Made by a program: the position numbers and the translations under genes | Assembly (NCBI GenBank): GCA_902363335.1 | Contig: CABIZV010000006.1 | Span: forward strand, 124,001-188,000 | Direction of reading: 5' to 3' | DNA from: Enterobacteriaceae bacterium | GTDB lineage: Bacteria; Pseudomonadota; Gammaproteobacteria; Enterobacterales; Enterobacteriaceae | DNA length: 64,000 bases | Shown here: positions 8,678 to 18,025 of the stretch, piece by piece | Numbering within the stretch: position 1 is the stretch's first letter | Layout: each line of letters begins with the position of its first letter | Notes under the pieces: model-generated | What the model saw: only the letters and a program-made list of their open reading frames with translations | Told to the model about the DNA's origin: nothing | Databases searched by the model: none

Positions 8678-9505
8678 TTATTCTGCCTGTGCCTGATTCT
8701 GTTGTTGATTAGTGTCCGCCGCAGGAGCAGGTTCCCAGCCTACTGCCGCCCCCGAGTCGTAACGTAAATCAACATAGCTAATCCGATTACCCTCTGTTTG
8801 CGCCTGCTGCAAAAGAACCGGATACAGTTCTATAAAACGCGCAAGCCGCTTCATCGTATCGCCCCGTCCCAGATTCAGCTTGATACCGTTATCAAGCGTC
8901 AACTGCCACGAACGGCGCGCGGTCATCGCCGCAACCTTCAACGTGAACTTCCCTTTCGCGAGCACCGCGCCCATGTCGTGATACCCCTGCAAGACTTCGC
9001 TTGCGCTACCTTCGGGGCCATAGAGCATCGGCAAATTCTGCTTATTGGTACGACTGGCGGGTACGCTAAAGGCCGTGCCTTCGGCGTCCACCATGTGTTG
9101 ATCATTCCAACGCGCAATGGGCACATATTCAACCAGATGAATCTTCAATTCGTCCGGCCATTGTTTTCTTACGCTTGCCTGTTTAATCCACGGCAGGCGT
9201 TCAATCTGACTCTGGACGATGTTGACGTCCTGGGTCATAAAGGTGCCGGGCGAACCCAGCGCCAGGATGTTCTGGCGGATATCATCGTTACGCGTGTAGT
9301 GACGATCGCCTGTCACCACCAGTTTTGAGATAGGCAAACGCTGCGCATCTTCCATCCAACCCAGCACTATCCAGCCGCTAACAAACACGGTACACAACAC
9401 TGCTAGCAGGAAGATAATCCCCGCCAGACGTGTTCCATTATTGCGCCGTGAAGATTCATACTCATCATCTTCACGGTTGGACGTATTCAGCGCAGCCTGC
9501 GACAT
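8678..9505 (-). CDS. ftsQ: Cell division protein FtsQ
   Basis: Bitopic inner membrane protein that links early and late division proteins through FtsB and FtsL. The 275 residues comprise a short cytoplasmic head, one membrane span at about 28-48 (AGIIFLLAVLCTVFVSGWIVL), a periplasmic POTRA domain beginning near LPISKLVVTGDRHYTRNDDI, and a beta domain ending in DLRYDSGAAVGW. The tail is rich in Gln and Ala. It sits 1 bp after ddlB. Confidence 0.97.
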   Translation of the reverse strand: MSQAALNTSNREDDEYESSRRNNGTRLAGIIFLLAVLCTVFVSGWIVLGWMEDAQRLPISKLVVTGDRHYTRNDDIRQNILALGSPGTFMTQDVNIVQSQIERLPWIKQASVRKQWPDELKIHLVEYVPIARWNDQHMVDAEGTAFSVPASRTNKQNLPMLYGPEGSASEVLQGYHDMGAVLAKGKFTLKVAAMTARRSWQLTLDNGIKLNLGRGDTMKRLARFIELYPVLLQQAQTEGNRISYVDLRYDSGAAVGWEPAPAADTNQQQNQAQAE

Positions 9506-9506
9506 A

Positions 9507-10427
9507 TCACCCCGCCAGGTCCAGAATTCGTACTACCAGCTGCGAGAAACTCATTCCCGCCTGGCGCGCCGCCATCGGCACCAGACTGTGGCTGGTCATG
9601 CCTGGTGACGTATTCGCCTCCAGCAGATAATACTGACCATCACTGTCCTGCATCACATCTATACGTCCCCAGCCGCGACAGCCTAAAACTTTCCAGGCTT
9701 TCAGTACCAGAGACTGGATTGCCGCTTCCTCGGTTGATTCTTCACAACCAGGGCAGAAATATTTTGTCTCATCAGAGAGATACTTCGCTTCATAATCATA
9801 GAAGGTTCCAGCAGGTTGGATGCGAACTGACGGTAAAATTTCTTCACCGAGCACCGCCACCGTAAATTCTGGCCCACTGAGCCATTTTTCTACCAGAACT
9901 TCGTCATCATGTTGAAACGCTTGCGCTAACGCAACGGCCAATTGGTCACTCTCCGTGACTTTCGACATACCGACGCTTGAGCCTTCACGACTCGGTTTGA
10001 CAATCAATGGCAGACCTAATTCAGCCACCTGGCTTAATAGCGTCTCAGTCAGCCCATTTTCAAACATATCGGCGGTGATAGCGACCCAAGGCGCAACCGG
10101 CAGCCCTGCGCCCTGCCACAGCAGTTTGCTGCGCAATTTGTCCATGGAGATCGCTGATGCCATCACGCCACTACCGGTATAAGGCAGTGAAATCAGCTCC
10201 AGAAGACCTTGCAGCGTACCATCCTCGCCTCCGCGACCGTGAAGCGCAATAAACGCTTTCTGAAAACCCATGTTTTTCAATTGGGTAACATCGGTCTCTT
10301 TCGGGTCGACCGGATGCGCGTTCACACCCGCTTCACGTAACCCGGCCAGCACTGCGGCACCGGAGTTGAGCGATACCTCGCGCTCCGCGGAAGTCCCGCC
10401 GAGCAGGACCGCGATTTTATCAGCCAT
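9507..10427 (-). CDS. ddlB: D-alanine--D-alanine ligase B
   Basis: ATP-grasp enzyme joining two D-Ala residues for the peptidoglycan stem peptide. At 306 residues it has standard length. Seen: VLLGGTSAEREVSLNSG at the N-terminus, IALHGRGGEDGTLQGLLE, the ATP-grasp lysine region LIVKPSREGSSVGMSKV, and the metal/phosphate site IDVMQDSDGQYYLLEANTSP. It overlaps the end of murC by 8 bp, as in other enterobacterial dcw clusters. Confidence 0.98.
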   Translation of the reverse strand: MADKIAVLLGGTSAEREVSLNSGAAVLAGLREAGVNAHPVDPKETDVTQLKNMGFQKAFIALHGRGGEDGTLQGLLELISLPYTGSGVMASAISMDKLRSKLLWQGAGLPVAPWVAITADMFENGLTETLLSQVAELGLPLIVKPSREGSSVGMSKVTESDQLAVALAQAFQHDDEVLVEKWLSGPEFTVAVLGEEILPSVRIQPAGTFYDYEAKYLSDETKYFCPGCEESTEEAAIQSLVLKAWKVLGCRGWGRIDVMQDSDGQYYLLEANTSPGMTSHSLVPMAARQAGMSFSQLVVRILDLAG

Positions 10428-11895
10428 GACGCGGTTCCTCCTGAGTTTGCGGCTTCAGTTTGATTTCAGCTAAGTTACGCGCGATTTTACCAATATTTCC
10501 CGCGCCCTGAATTAACACAAGATCATTACCCGTCAGTACTGAAGCCAGCATTTCAGAGACCTGCGCCGGGTCAGAGACCAGAATCGGGTCGACTTTCCCA
10601 CGTCCACGAATGGTGCGGCACAGCGAACGGCTGTCGGCGCCAGGAATCGGCGATTCACCCGCAGCGTAAACATCCAGCATCAAAAGCGCATCAACCTGCG
10701 TCAGCACATGCGCAAAATCGTCATACAGATCGCGCGTTCGGGTGTAGCGGTGCGGCTGGAAGACCATCACAAGTTTCTTGTCCGGCCAGCCTGCACGCGC
10801 GGCTTTAATGGTGGCATCCACTTCCGTTGGGTGATGACCGTAGTCGTCAACCAGCATCGCCGTTCCTTCTTTGCCATTCACTTCAGCCAGCGGGTACTCG
10901 CCGAGGAAATCAAAGCGACGACCGGTACCCTGGAAGCTCTCCAGCGCACGCAAAATGGCCTCATCTTCAATGCCTTCTTCAGTGGCAACCGCCACCGCCG
11001 CCGCGGCGTTCAGCGCGTTATGACGGCCTGGCGCGTTCAGCGTGACGCGCAGGTTTTCTTTATCCTGGCGTACCAGCGTAAAGTGCCCCTGAGGGCCAAT
11101 CTGCTGATAATCTTCGACGCGAACGTCGGCATCATCGCTAAAGCCATAGGTGGTTGTCTGACGGCCCACGCGCGGCAGCAGCTCGCGAATCACCGGATCG
11201 TCAACGCACATCACAGCACGACCATAAAACGGCAAATTATGCAGGAAATTAATAAACGTCTGCTTTAAATTTTCGAAGTCGCCCTGGTAGGTATCCATAT
11301 GGTCGGCTTCGATGTTGGTGACAATCGCCACCATTGGCTGCAAATGCAGGAAGGACGCGTCACTTTCATCAGCTTCAGCAATCAAATAACGGCTGTGGCC
11401 CAGACGCGCATGCACGCCCGCAGCCTTCACCAGGCCACCGTTGACGAACGTCGGATCAAGGCCTGCTTCCGCATAAATACTGGAAACCATCGCGGTGGTG
11501 GTCGTTTTCCCGTGCGTCCCGGCAATGGCGATGCCGTGACGAAAACGCATCAGTTCCGCCAGCATTTCCGCACGGCGGATCACCGGAATACGTGCTTCAT
11601 GCGCCGCCACGATTTCCGGGTTATCAGCCGAGATCGCCGTCGAAACCACGACCACGCTCGCATCAAGAACGTTTTCCGGGCGATGGTTAAAATAAATGGT
11701 GGCGCCCAGACTGGCCAACTGCTGCGTCACCGGATTCGGCGCGAGATCGGAACCGCTGATCTGATACCCTTCATTGGCCAGAACTTCGGCAATACCGCCC
11801 ATACCGGCGCCACCGATGCCAACAAAGTGAATGTGCCGGACGCGACGCATCTCGGGCACGATAGAACGCAGTTTCGCCAGTTGTTGTGTATTCAT
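10420..11895 (-). CDS. murC: UDP-N-acetylmuramate--L-alanine ligase MurC
   Basis: Cytoplasmic Mur ligase adding the first stem-peptide residue, L-Ala, to UDP-MurNAc. The 491-residue protein carries an N-terminal Rossmann-like motif HFVGIGGAGMGGIAEVL near residue 24, the P-loop IAGTHGKTTTTAM near 126, and DDYGHHPTEVDATIKAAR and FQPHRYTRTRDL in the C-terminal domain. It sits between murG (53-bp gap) and ddlB (8-bp overlap). Confidence 0.98.
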   Translation of the reverse strand: MNTQQLAKLRSIVPEMRRVRHIHFVGIGGAGMGGIAEVLANEGYQISGSDLAPNPVTQQLASLGATIYFNHRPENVLDASVVVVSTAISADNPEIVAAHEARIPVIRRAEMLAELMRFRHGIAIAGTHGKTTTTAMVSSIYAEAGLDPTFVNGGLVKAAGVHARLGHSRYLIAEADESDASFLHLQPMVAIVTNIEADHMDTYQGDFENLKQTFINFLHNLPFYGRAVMCVDDPVIRELLPRVGRQTTTYGFSDDADVRVEDYQQIGPQGHFTLVRQDKENLRVTLNAPGRHNALNAAAAVAVATEEGIEDEAILRALESFQGTGRRFDFLGEYPLAEVNGKEGTAMLVDDYGHHPTEVDATIKAARAGWPDKKLVMVFQPHRYTRTRDLYDDFAHVLTQVDALLMLDVYAAGESPIPGADSRSLCRTIRGRGKVDPILVSDPAQVSEMLASVLTGNDLVLIQGAGNIGKIARNLAEIKLKPQTQEEPRHG

Positions 11896-11948
11896 TCTCT
11901 AAACGCCATCACTTCTACAATTCGGGCGACGCAAATGCGCCGCGATGA

Positions 11949-13016
11949 TTAAGCCTTTGCTGCCAGGCTCACTTCTTTTGCTACCCGCTCGGTAGCGTCC
12001 GGGATCGCCGTCGCGCGAGCGCGTTCAGCCATCTCTAATAATGTGTTGCGATCCCAGCTTGCCAGCGTGTCGGCTACCGCTTGCGCCGTAAACTGAGGTT
12101 GTTCAAAAATTTTGGCCGCGCCCGCTTTTTCCAGCGGCAGCGCGTTCCAGTACTGCTGGCGGTCTTTATGCTGGAATGGCACGAAAATCGCTGGCAGACC
12201 GGCAGCGGCGATTTCGCTCACCGTCAACGCACCGGAGCGGCACACCACCACGTCAGCCCATGCGTAAGCAGCCGCCATGTCATCAATAAATTCGGTCACT
12301 TTGTGCTGCGGCTGACCGGCATCGGCATAGGCCTGTTCAACCGTCTGCTGACCGCCTTTTCCGCTCTGATGCCAGATAGTGACCGTATCGCCAAGCAGCG
12401 CTGCCACCTGCGGCAGAGTCTGGTTAAGGATACGCGCGCCCTGAGAACCGCCAATCACCAGCACTCGCACGGGGCCATCGCGGCCAACCAGACGTTGTTG
12501 CGGCAACGGCAGCGCCAGCACGTCTACGCGCACCGGGTTACCGACAACTTCAGCGTTAGCAAAAGCACCGGGGAACGCCTGCATGACTTTGGTGGCGATT
12601 TTTGCCAGCCACTTATTGGTCAAGCCCGCAATACCGTTTTGTTCGTGCAGCACCACCGGGATACCCAGTGACCAGGCTGCCAGACCACCGGGGCCTGAAA
12701 CATAGCCGCCCATTCCCATCACGACATCCGGCTTAAAGCGTTTCATGATGGCGCGAGCCTGACGCCAGGCGTTAAAAATACGCATCGGCGCCAGCAGTTG
12801 CGCTTTCAGACCTTTTCCACGCAGCCCGGAGATATGAATAAAGTCGATTTCGATACCATGTTTTGGCACTAAATCGGCTTCCATACGATCAGCGGTTCCC
12901 AGCCAGCGTACCTGCCAGCCCTGTTCCATTAAATGGTGCGCAACCGCAAGCCCTGGGAACACATGTCCGCCAGTGCCGCCTGCCATCACCATTAACCGCT
13001 TTGCTTGACCGCTCAT
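11949..13016 (-). CDS. murG: Lipid II synthase MurG
   Basis: Membrane-associated GT-B glycosyltransferase that adds GlcNAc to lipid I, producing lipid II. The 355 residues contain the N-terminal glycine-rich loop MAGGTGGHVFPGLAVAHHL, HEQNGIAGLTNKWLA, a second glycine-rich loop VIGGSQGARILNQTLP, and the UDP-GlcNAc-binding region CRSGALTVSEIAAAGLP. Its start overlaps the ftsW stop by 4 bp, consistent with coupled translation of the flippase-family protein and this synthase. Confidence 0.98.
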   Translation of the reverse strand: MSGQAKRLMVMAGGTGGHVFPGLAVAHHLMEQGWQVRWLGTADRMEADLVPKHGIEIDFIHISGLRGKGLKAQLLAPMRIFNAWRQARAIMKRFKPDVVMGMGGYVSGPGGLAAWSLGIPVVLHEQNGIAGLTNKWLAKIATKVMQAFPGAFANAEVVGNPVRVDVLALPLPQQRLVGRDGPVRVLVIGGSQGARILNQTLPQVAALLGDTVTIWHQSGKGGQQTVEQAYADAGQPQHKVTEFIDDMAAAYAWADVVVCRSGALTVSEIAAAGLPAIFVPFQHKDRQQYWNALPLEKAGAAKIFEQPQFTAQAVADTLASWDRNTLLEMAERARATAIPDATERVAKEVSLAAKA

Positions 13017-14272
13017 CGTGAACCTCGGGTAAACGCCTGCGCTTTCTCCAGACGCGTTTCATAATCAATACGTAATAAGAACATAATGGCCGTCGACATA
13101 ATCAGCAGACTGGAGCCACCGTAACTGATTAACGGCAGGGTCAGACCTTTGGTCGGCAACATACCGGCCGCTGCCCCAACGTTAACCAACGCCTGGAAGC
13201 TGAACCATACGCCAATTGCGCAAGCCAGGAAGCCAGAAAAACGTTGGTTGATCTCCAGCGCTTTGCGACCGATGGACATGGCGCGGAAAGCGACGAAGAA
13301 TACCATTAAAAGAGCCAGTACCACACCGATATAACCCAATTCCTCGCCGATGATGGCGAAGATAAAGTCGGTATGCGCTTCCGGCAGATACTCTAATTTT
13401 TGCACCGAGTTGCCTAAGCCCTGCCCCCACATTTCGCCGCGACCAAAGGCCATGAGCGATTGTGTCAGCTGGTAGCCGCTACCGAACGGATCTTCCCACG
13501 GGTTCCAGAAGGAGGTCACGCGGCGAATACGGTAAGGTTCGGCAAGGATCAGCAGCACCACTGCGGAAATCCCCATGCCGATAATGGCAATGAACTGCCA
13601 CAGTTTGGCACCGGCTAAAAACAGCATCGCCAGCGTGGTGACAAACAGCACCACCACCGTACCGAGGTCAGGCTGCGCCAGCAGTAAAATGGCCAGTACG
13701 AAAATCACGCCCATCGGCTTTAAGAAGCCGCGCAGGTTGTTACGCACTTCGTCTGCTTTGCGCACCAGGTAGTTAGCGATATAGCAAAACAGCGACAGCT
13801 TGGTCAGCTCTGCCGGCTGAATACGCAGCGGGCCTAACGCAATCCAACGCGATGCCCCGTTAACCGAACTACCAACCACCAGTACAATCAGCAACATGCC
13901 AATTGAGGCAATCAGCATAAAGGTACTGTGGCGCTGCCAGAACGACATCGGTAAGCGCAGTGTTATCAGCGATAAGCCAAGCGCCAGCAACAGGTACAGG
14001 CCATCACGTTTGGCGAACAGGAACGGATCGTTCGCCAGGCGCTGCCCCACCGGCATTGACGCCGAGGTCACCATGATAAAACCAATTGCCGCAAGGCCCA
14101 GCGTCAGCCACAGCAGCATGCGGTCGTACATAATCAGGCTGTCGGAGTCTTTATCCCGAGAGCCCATCACCCAGCCTTTCAGCGCCGCAAATAGCCATGC
14201 GAAAATGCGCATGCCCGGCAGACGCGGCAGCCTCAGTTGAGGCAATCTCAGGCGCGGGAGCGATAAACGCAT
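13013..14272 (-). CDS. ftsW: Septal SEDS glycosyltransferase FtsW
   Basis: Polytopic inner membrane SEDS protein that polymerises septal peptidoglycan together with FtsI. The ATG at 14272 is chosen over the preceding TTG; its A is also the last base of the murD TGA stop. This gives 419 residues, about five more than in E. coli. The extra length is in the cytoplasmic N-terminus, which carries repeated LPRL/LPQL units (residues 5-20). About ten membrane spans follow. Conserved SEDS segments include AQPDLGTVVVLFVTTLAMLF, PEAHTDFIFAIIGEELG and GLTLPLISYGGSSL. Confidence 0.97.
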   Translation of the reverse strand: MRLSLPRLRLPQLRLPRLPGMRIFAWLFAALKGWVMGSRDKDSDSLIMYDRMLLWLTLGLAAIGFIMVTSASMPVGQRLANDPFLFAKRDGLYLLLALGLSLITLRLPMSFWQRHSTFMLIASIGMLLIVLVVGSSVNGASRWIALGPLRIQPAELTKLSLFCYIANYLVRKADEVRNNLRGFLKPMGVIFVLAILLLAQPDLGTVVVLFVTTLAMLFLAGAKLWQFIAIIGMGISAVVLLILAEPYRIRRVTSFWNPWEDPFGSGYQLTQSLMAFGRGEMWGQGLGNSVQKLEYLPEAHTDFIFAIIGEELGYIGVVLALLMVFFVAFRAMSIGRKALEINQRFSGFLACAIGVWFSFQALVNVGAAAGMLPTKGLTLPLISYGGSSLLIMSTAIMFLLRIDYETRLEKAQAFTRGSR

Positions 14273-15588
14273 CAACCTAACTCCTTCGCCAGACGAGCAA
14301 ACACGTCACCGCGCTGCTCAAAGCTTTTAAACTGATCGAGACTGGCACAGGCAGGCGACAGCAACACCATATCGCCGCTTTTCACCTGCGGCGCGAGCAG
14401 GCGCATAGCCTGTTCCATGGTTTCGGTCTGTGTTGCCACTTCCGGGCGCAGCGCGGCCAGTTCACTTCCGTCTCGGCCAAAGCAGTACAGGCGAATGTTG
14501 TCGCCAGTCAGATAGCGTTGCAGCGGCGTGAAATCAGCAGCTTTACCATCGCCACCCAGCAGCAGGTGCAGTGTACCGTCCACGTGCAGGCCATTTAGCG
14601 CCGCCTCGGTGCTCCCGACATTGGTTGCCTTGGAGTCGTTAATCCAGCGCACGCCGTTATGATCGAGCACAATCTGGAAACGGTGAGCCAGTCCGGTAAA
14701 GGTGGTCAGCGCTTTCAGACTGGTCGCACGTGGCAGGCCAACGGCATCCGCCAGCGCGAGGGCCGCCAGAGCATTGCTGTAGTTATGCTGCCCGGTGAGC
14801 GGCATCTCTTTGACGTTCAGGACTTTTTCGCCCTTCACGCGCAGCCAGGTTTCGCCCTGCTGGCGGTTAAGGTGATAGTCGCCGACATCCACGCCAAAGC
14901 TCACGCAGCGCTTGTCGGCACCGCGTACCGGCATGGTCAGTCCATCATCGGCATTAACAACGCACACTTTGGCATTTTCATAAACGCGCAGTTTCGCCGC
15001 TCGATACTGCTGTAAACCCAGCGGATAGCGATCCATATGATCTTCGGTGACGTTTAAGATCGTCGCCGCCGTCGCATGCAGGCTGCTGGTCGTTTCCAGC
15101 TGGAAGCTGGAGAGTTCAAGGACGTAAAGTTCACGCGCAGGGTCAAGCAGCATCAGCGCAGGCAGGCCAATATTGCCGCCAACGCCCACGTTCACGCCCG
15201 CCGCTTTTGCCATTTCCCCCACCAGCGTGGTCACCGTGCTTTTCCCGTTCGAGCCGGTAATAGCCACAATGGGTGCCTGAGCTTCCCGGCAGAACAGTTC
15301 GATATCGCCGACGATTTCAATCCCCGCATCCGCCGCGCGGGACAGTGCCGGGTGAGCGAGCGCAATACCAGGGCTTGCCACAATGAGATCGGCTGCCATC
15401 AGCCAGTCTTCATTCAGGCTACCGACGTAACGCTCTACCGTTTCCGGCAGTTTATCCAGACCGGGTGGCGTCGCTCGGGTATCCATGACGCGCGGCGTCA
15501 CGTTCTGCGCAAGGAAGAAATCCACGCAGGATAGCCCGGTCAGTCCAAGACCAATGATGACGACGTTTTTACCCAGGTAATCTGCCAT
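14272..15588 (-). CDS. murD: UDP-MurNAc-L-Ala--D-Glu ligase MurD
   Basis: Cytoplasmic Mur ligase adding D-glutamate to UDP-MurNAc-L-Ala. The 438 residues match the family. Seen: NVVIIGLGLTGLSCVDFFL at the N-terminus (UDP-binding Rossmann fold), the P-loop ITGSNGKSTVTTLVGEM near 110, NVTEDHMDRYP near 180, and LLSPACASLDQFKSFEQRG near the end. It begins 2 bp after the mraY stop. Confidence 0.98.
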   Translation of the reverse strand: MADYLGKNVVIIGLGLTGLSCVDFFLAQNVTPRVMDTRATPPGLDKLPETVERYVGSLNEDWLMAADLIVASPGIALAHPALSRAADAGIEIVGDIELFCREAQAPIVAITGSNGKSTVTTLVGEMAKAAGVNVGVGGNIGLPALMLLDPARELYVLELSSFQLETTSSLHATAATILNVTEDHMDRYPLGLQQYRAAKLRVYENAKVCVVNADDGLTMPVRGADKRCVSFGVDVGDYHLNRQQGETWLRVKGEKVLNVKEMPLTGQHNYSNALAALALADAVGLPRATSLKALTTFTGLAHRFQIVLDHNGVRWINDSKATNVGSTEAALNGLHVDGTLHLLLGGDGKAADFTPLQRYLTGDNIRLYCFGRDGSELAALRPEVATQTETMEQAMRLLAPQVKSGDMVLLSPACASLDQFKSFEQRGDVFARLAKELG

Positions 15589-15590
15589 GA

Positions 15591-16673
15591 TTAACGTACC
15601 TTCAGCGTTGCCAGGCCAATCAGCACCAGCATCAGCGAAATAATCCAGAAGCGCACGATAACGCGCGGTTCCGGCCAGCCTTTCAGTTCATAGTGGTGAT
15701 GAATCGGTGCCATACGGAAGATGCGCTGACCGCGCAGCTTGAAGGAGCCGACCTGCAAAATTACCGACAGGGTCTCCACCACGAAAACGCCGCCCATGAT
15801 GACCAACAGGAATTCCTGACGCAGCAGCACGGCAATAATGCCCAGCGCACCGCCAAGTGCCAGAGAACCCACGTCGCCCATAAAGACCTGCGCCGGATAG
15901 GTGTTGAACCACAGGAAGCCCAGGCCCGCGCCGACAATCGCCGTACAGACAATCACCAGTTCCCCCGCATGACGCAGGTAAGGAATGTGCAGATAGCTCG
16001 CGAAGTTCATGTTGCCGGTCGCCCATGCCACCAGCGCAAAGCCCGCTGCCACGAACACGGTTGGCATGATAGCCAGGCCGTCGAGGCCATCGGTCAGGTT
16101 CACCGCATTGCCGGTACCGACAATCACGAAATAGGCCAGCAGGATGTAGAACAGCCCCAGCTGCGGCATCACGTCTTTGAAGAACGGCACCACCAGCTCA
16201 GTCGCCGGGGTATCTTTACCGGCAAGATACAGCGCAAAGGCGACGCCTAGCGCAATCACCGACATCCAGAAATATTTCCAGCGGGCAATCAGACCTTTGG
16301 TGTCTTTGCGCACCACTTTGCGATAATCGTCGACAAAACCAATAATGCCGTAGCCGATAAGCACCGTCAGCACGCACCAGACGTACGGGTTAGAAGGGTA
16401 AGCCCACAACAGCACGGAAACGGTAATGGCGGTGAGGATCATGATCCCGCCCATCGTTGGGGTGCCGCGTTTACTGAAGTGTGATTCTGGGCCGTCGTTA
16501 CGGACAACCTGACCAAAAGACATTTTTTGCAAGCGGGCGATCATGCGCGGGCCCATCCACAAAGAGATGAACAGCGCGGTCAGCAGGCTGACGATGGCGC
16601 GAAACGTCAGATAAGAAAAGACGTTAAAGCCAGAATAATATTTGACCAAATGTTCGGCCAGCCATACTAACAT
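15591..16673 (-). CDS. mraY: Phospho-MurNAc-pentapeptide translocase MraY
   Basis: Integral inner membrane enzyme that transfers phospho-MurNAc-pentapeptide to undecaprenyl phosphate, forming lipid I. The 360-residue sequence predicts about ten membrane spans. Catalytic and Mg-binding segments are intact: FVDDYRKVVRKDTKGL (Asp-Asp near 115), NAVNLTDGLDGLAIMP near 190, FMGDVGSLALGG near 265, and the HHH motif in MAPIHHHYELKGWPE near 324. It overlaps murF by 7 bp. Confidence 0.98.
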   Translation of the reverse strand: MLVWLAEHLVKYYSGFNVFSYLTFRAIVSLLTALFISLWMGPRMIARLQKMSFGQVVRNDGPESHFSKRGTPTMGGIMILTAITVSVLLWAYPSNPYVWCVLTVLIGYGIIGFVDDYRKVVRKDTKGLIARWKYFWMSVIALGVAFALYLAGKDTPATELVVPFFKDVMPQLGLFYILLAYFVIVGTGNAVNLTDGLDGLAIMPTVFVAAGFALVAWATGNMNFASYLHIPYLRHAGELVIVCTAIVGAGLGFLWFNTYPAQVFMGDVGSLALGGALGIIAVLLRQEFLLVIMGGVFVVETLSVILQVGSFKLRGQRIFRMAPIHHHYELKGWPEPRVIVRFWIISLMLVLIGLATLKVR

Positions 16674-18025
16674 GTCCCGTTCTCCTGTAATGCGCGTACA
16701 ACCTGTTCCATGGCGGCACTGCGTGATCCTTTCACCAGAATGGTGATAGTTTTGTGTTCTTTAATCAGGGTGTTAAGGCGAGCAATTGCCGAGGACTTCT
16801 CGGTGAAATGCTCCCCTGCCCCGCTGGCCGCGCTGATTGCCTGGCTTAATGTACCAACGCTCAGTACCCGGTCGATGCCCGCGGCTTTAGCCGCCGCACC
16901 CACCTGAATATGGCAGGCTTCACTTTCAGCCCCCAGCTCTGCCATGTCGCCCACTACCAGCACGCGGTAGCCCGGCATTTCAGACAACACCTGCACCGCC
17001 GCGGTCATTGACCCAACGTTAGCGTTGTAAGAGTCGTCCAGCACCAGTTGAGTTTCCGACAGGTGGATTGGGAACAGACGCCCCGATACCGCTTGCAGTT
17101 GCGCAAGCCCGGCTTTCACCGCGTTTAAGTCAGCGCCAACCGCCGTCGCCAGCGACGTTGCCGCCAGCGCATTGGCGATATTATGACGGCCCGGCAGCGG
17201 CAGAATCACGTCAATACTGCCTTTTGGCGTATGAAGCGTAAATTCGGTGCCCTGCCCGGTGATACGCACGTCTGAGGCGCTGAAATCACTGTCCGTCGCA
17301 TTCGGTGAAAAACGCCACACGGTACGGTCACCGATAATCTGCTGCCAGTTGGCCCAGTCGTTATTATCCGCATTCAGAATGGCGATACCGTCTTGCGGCA
17401 GGCCGCTGAAGATCTCACCCTTCGCTTTTGCCACGCCAGCAAGCGATCCAAAACCTTCCAGATGCGCTGCCGCCAGGTTGTTCACCAGCGCCGCTTCCGG
17501 GCGGGTGAGCCCCACGGTCCAGGCAATTTCGCCCTGGTGGTTTGCGCCCAGTTCAATCACCGCAAACTGATGTTCCGGCGTCAGACGCAGCAATGTCATC
17601 GGTACGCCAATGTCATTGTTAAGATTGCCTGCGGTATAAAGCGTGTTGCCGCACTGCGCCAGAATGGCGGCGGTCATCTCTTTTACCGAGGTTTTGCCAG
17701 AGGAACCGGTCAGCGCCACAACGCGGGCAGGAACCTGTTGACGAACCCAGGCCGCCAGCTCGCCAAAGGCCAGACGGGTATCGCTGACCACCAGCTGCGA
17801 CAGGTCAATATCCAGCTTACGGCTGACTAACAGCGCACCCGCGCCGTTGTCCTTAGCGGTTTGCGCAAAGTCATGCGCATCAAAACGTTCGCCTTTGAGC
17901 GCCACAAACAGGCAACCTGCGGTGATTTTGCGGGTGTCGGTGGTGACCTCTTCAATCAGCAGATCGTCGCCCACAAGCTCGGCGTTGAGTACGCCGGAGA
18001 GTTGGCTTAGCGTTACGCCAATCAT
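16667..18025 (-). CDS. murF: UDP-MurNAc-tripeptide--D-Ala-D-Ala ligase MurF
   Basis: Cytoplasmic Mur ligase that adds the D-Ala-D-Ala dipeptide made by DdlB, completing the UDP-MurNAc-pentapeptide. The 452 residues show the N-terminal MurF domain (TDTRKITAGCLFVALKGERFD), the P-loop ALTGSSGKTSVKEM near 107, ELGANHQGEIAWT near 160, and LDDSYNANVGSMTAAVQVL near 328. Start and stop overlap murE and mraY by 4 and 7 bp. Confidence 0.98.
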   Translation of the reverse strand: MIGVTLSQLSGVLNAELVGDDLLIEEVTTDTRKITAGCLFVALKGERFDAHDFAQTAKDNGAGALLVSRKLDIDLSQLVVSDTRLAFGELAAWVRQQVPARVVALTGSSGKTSVKEMTAAILAQCGNTLYTAGNLNNDIGVPMTLLRLTPEHQFAVIELGANHQGEIAWTVGLTRPEAALVNNLAAAHLEGFGSLAGVAKAKGEIFSGLPQDGIAILNADNNDWANWQQIIGDRTVWRFSPNATDSDFSASDVRITGQGTEFTLHTPKGSIDVILPLPGRHNIANALAATSLATAVGADLNAVKAGLAQLQAVSGRLFPIHLSETQLVLDDSYNANVGSMTAAVQVLSEMPGYRVLVVGDMAELGAESEACHIQVGAAAKAAGIDRVLSVGTLSQAISAASGAGEHFTEKSSAIARLNTLIKEHKTITILVKGSRSAAMEQVVRALQENGTC

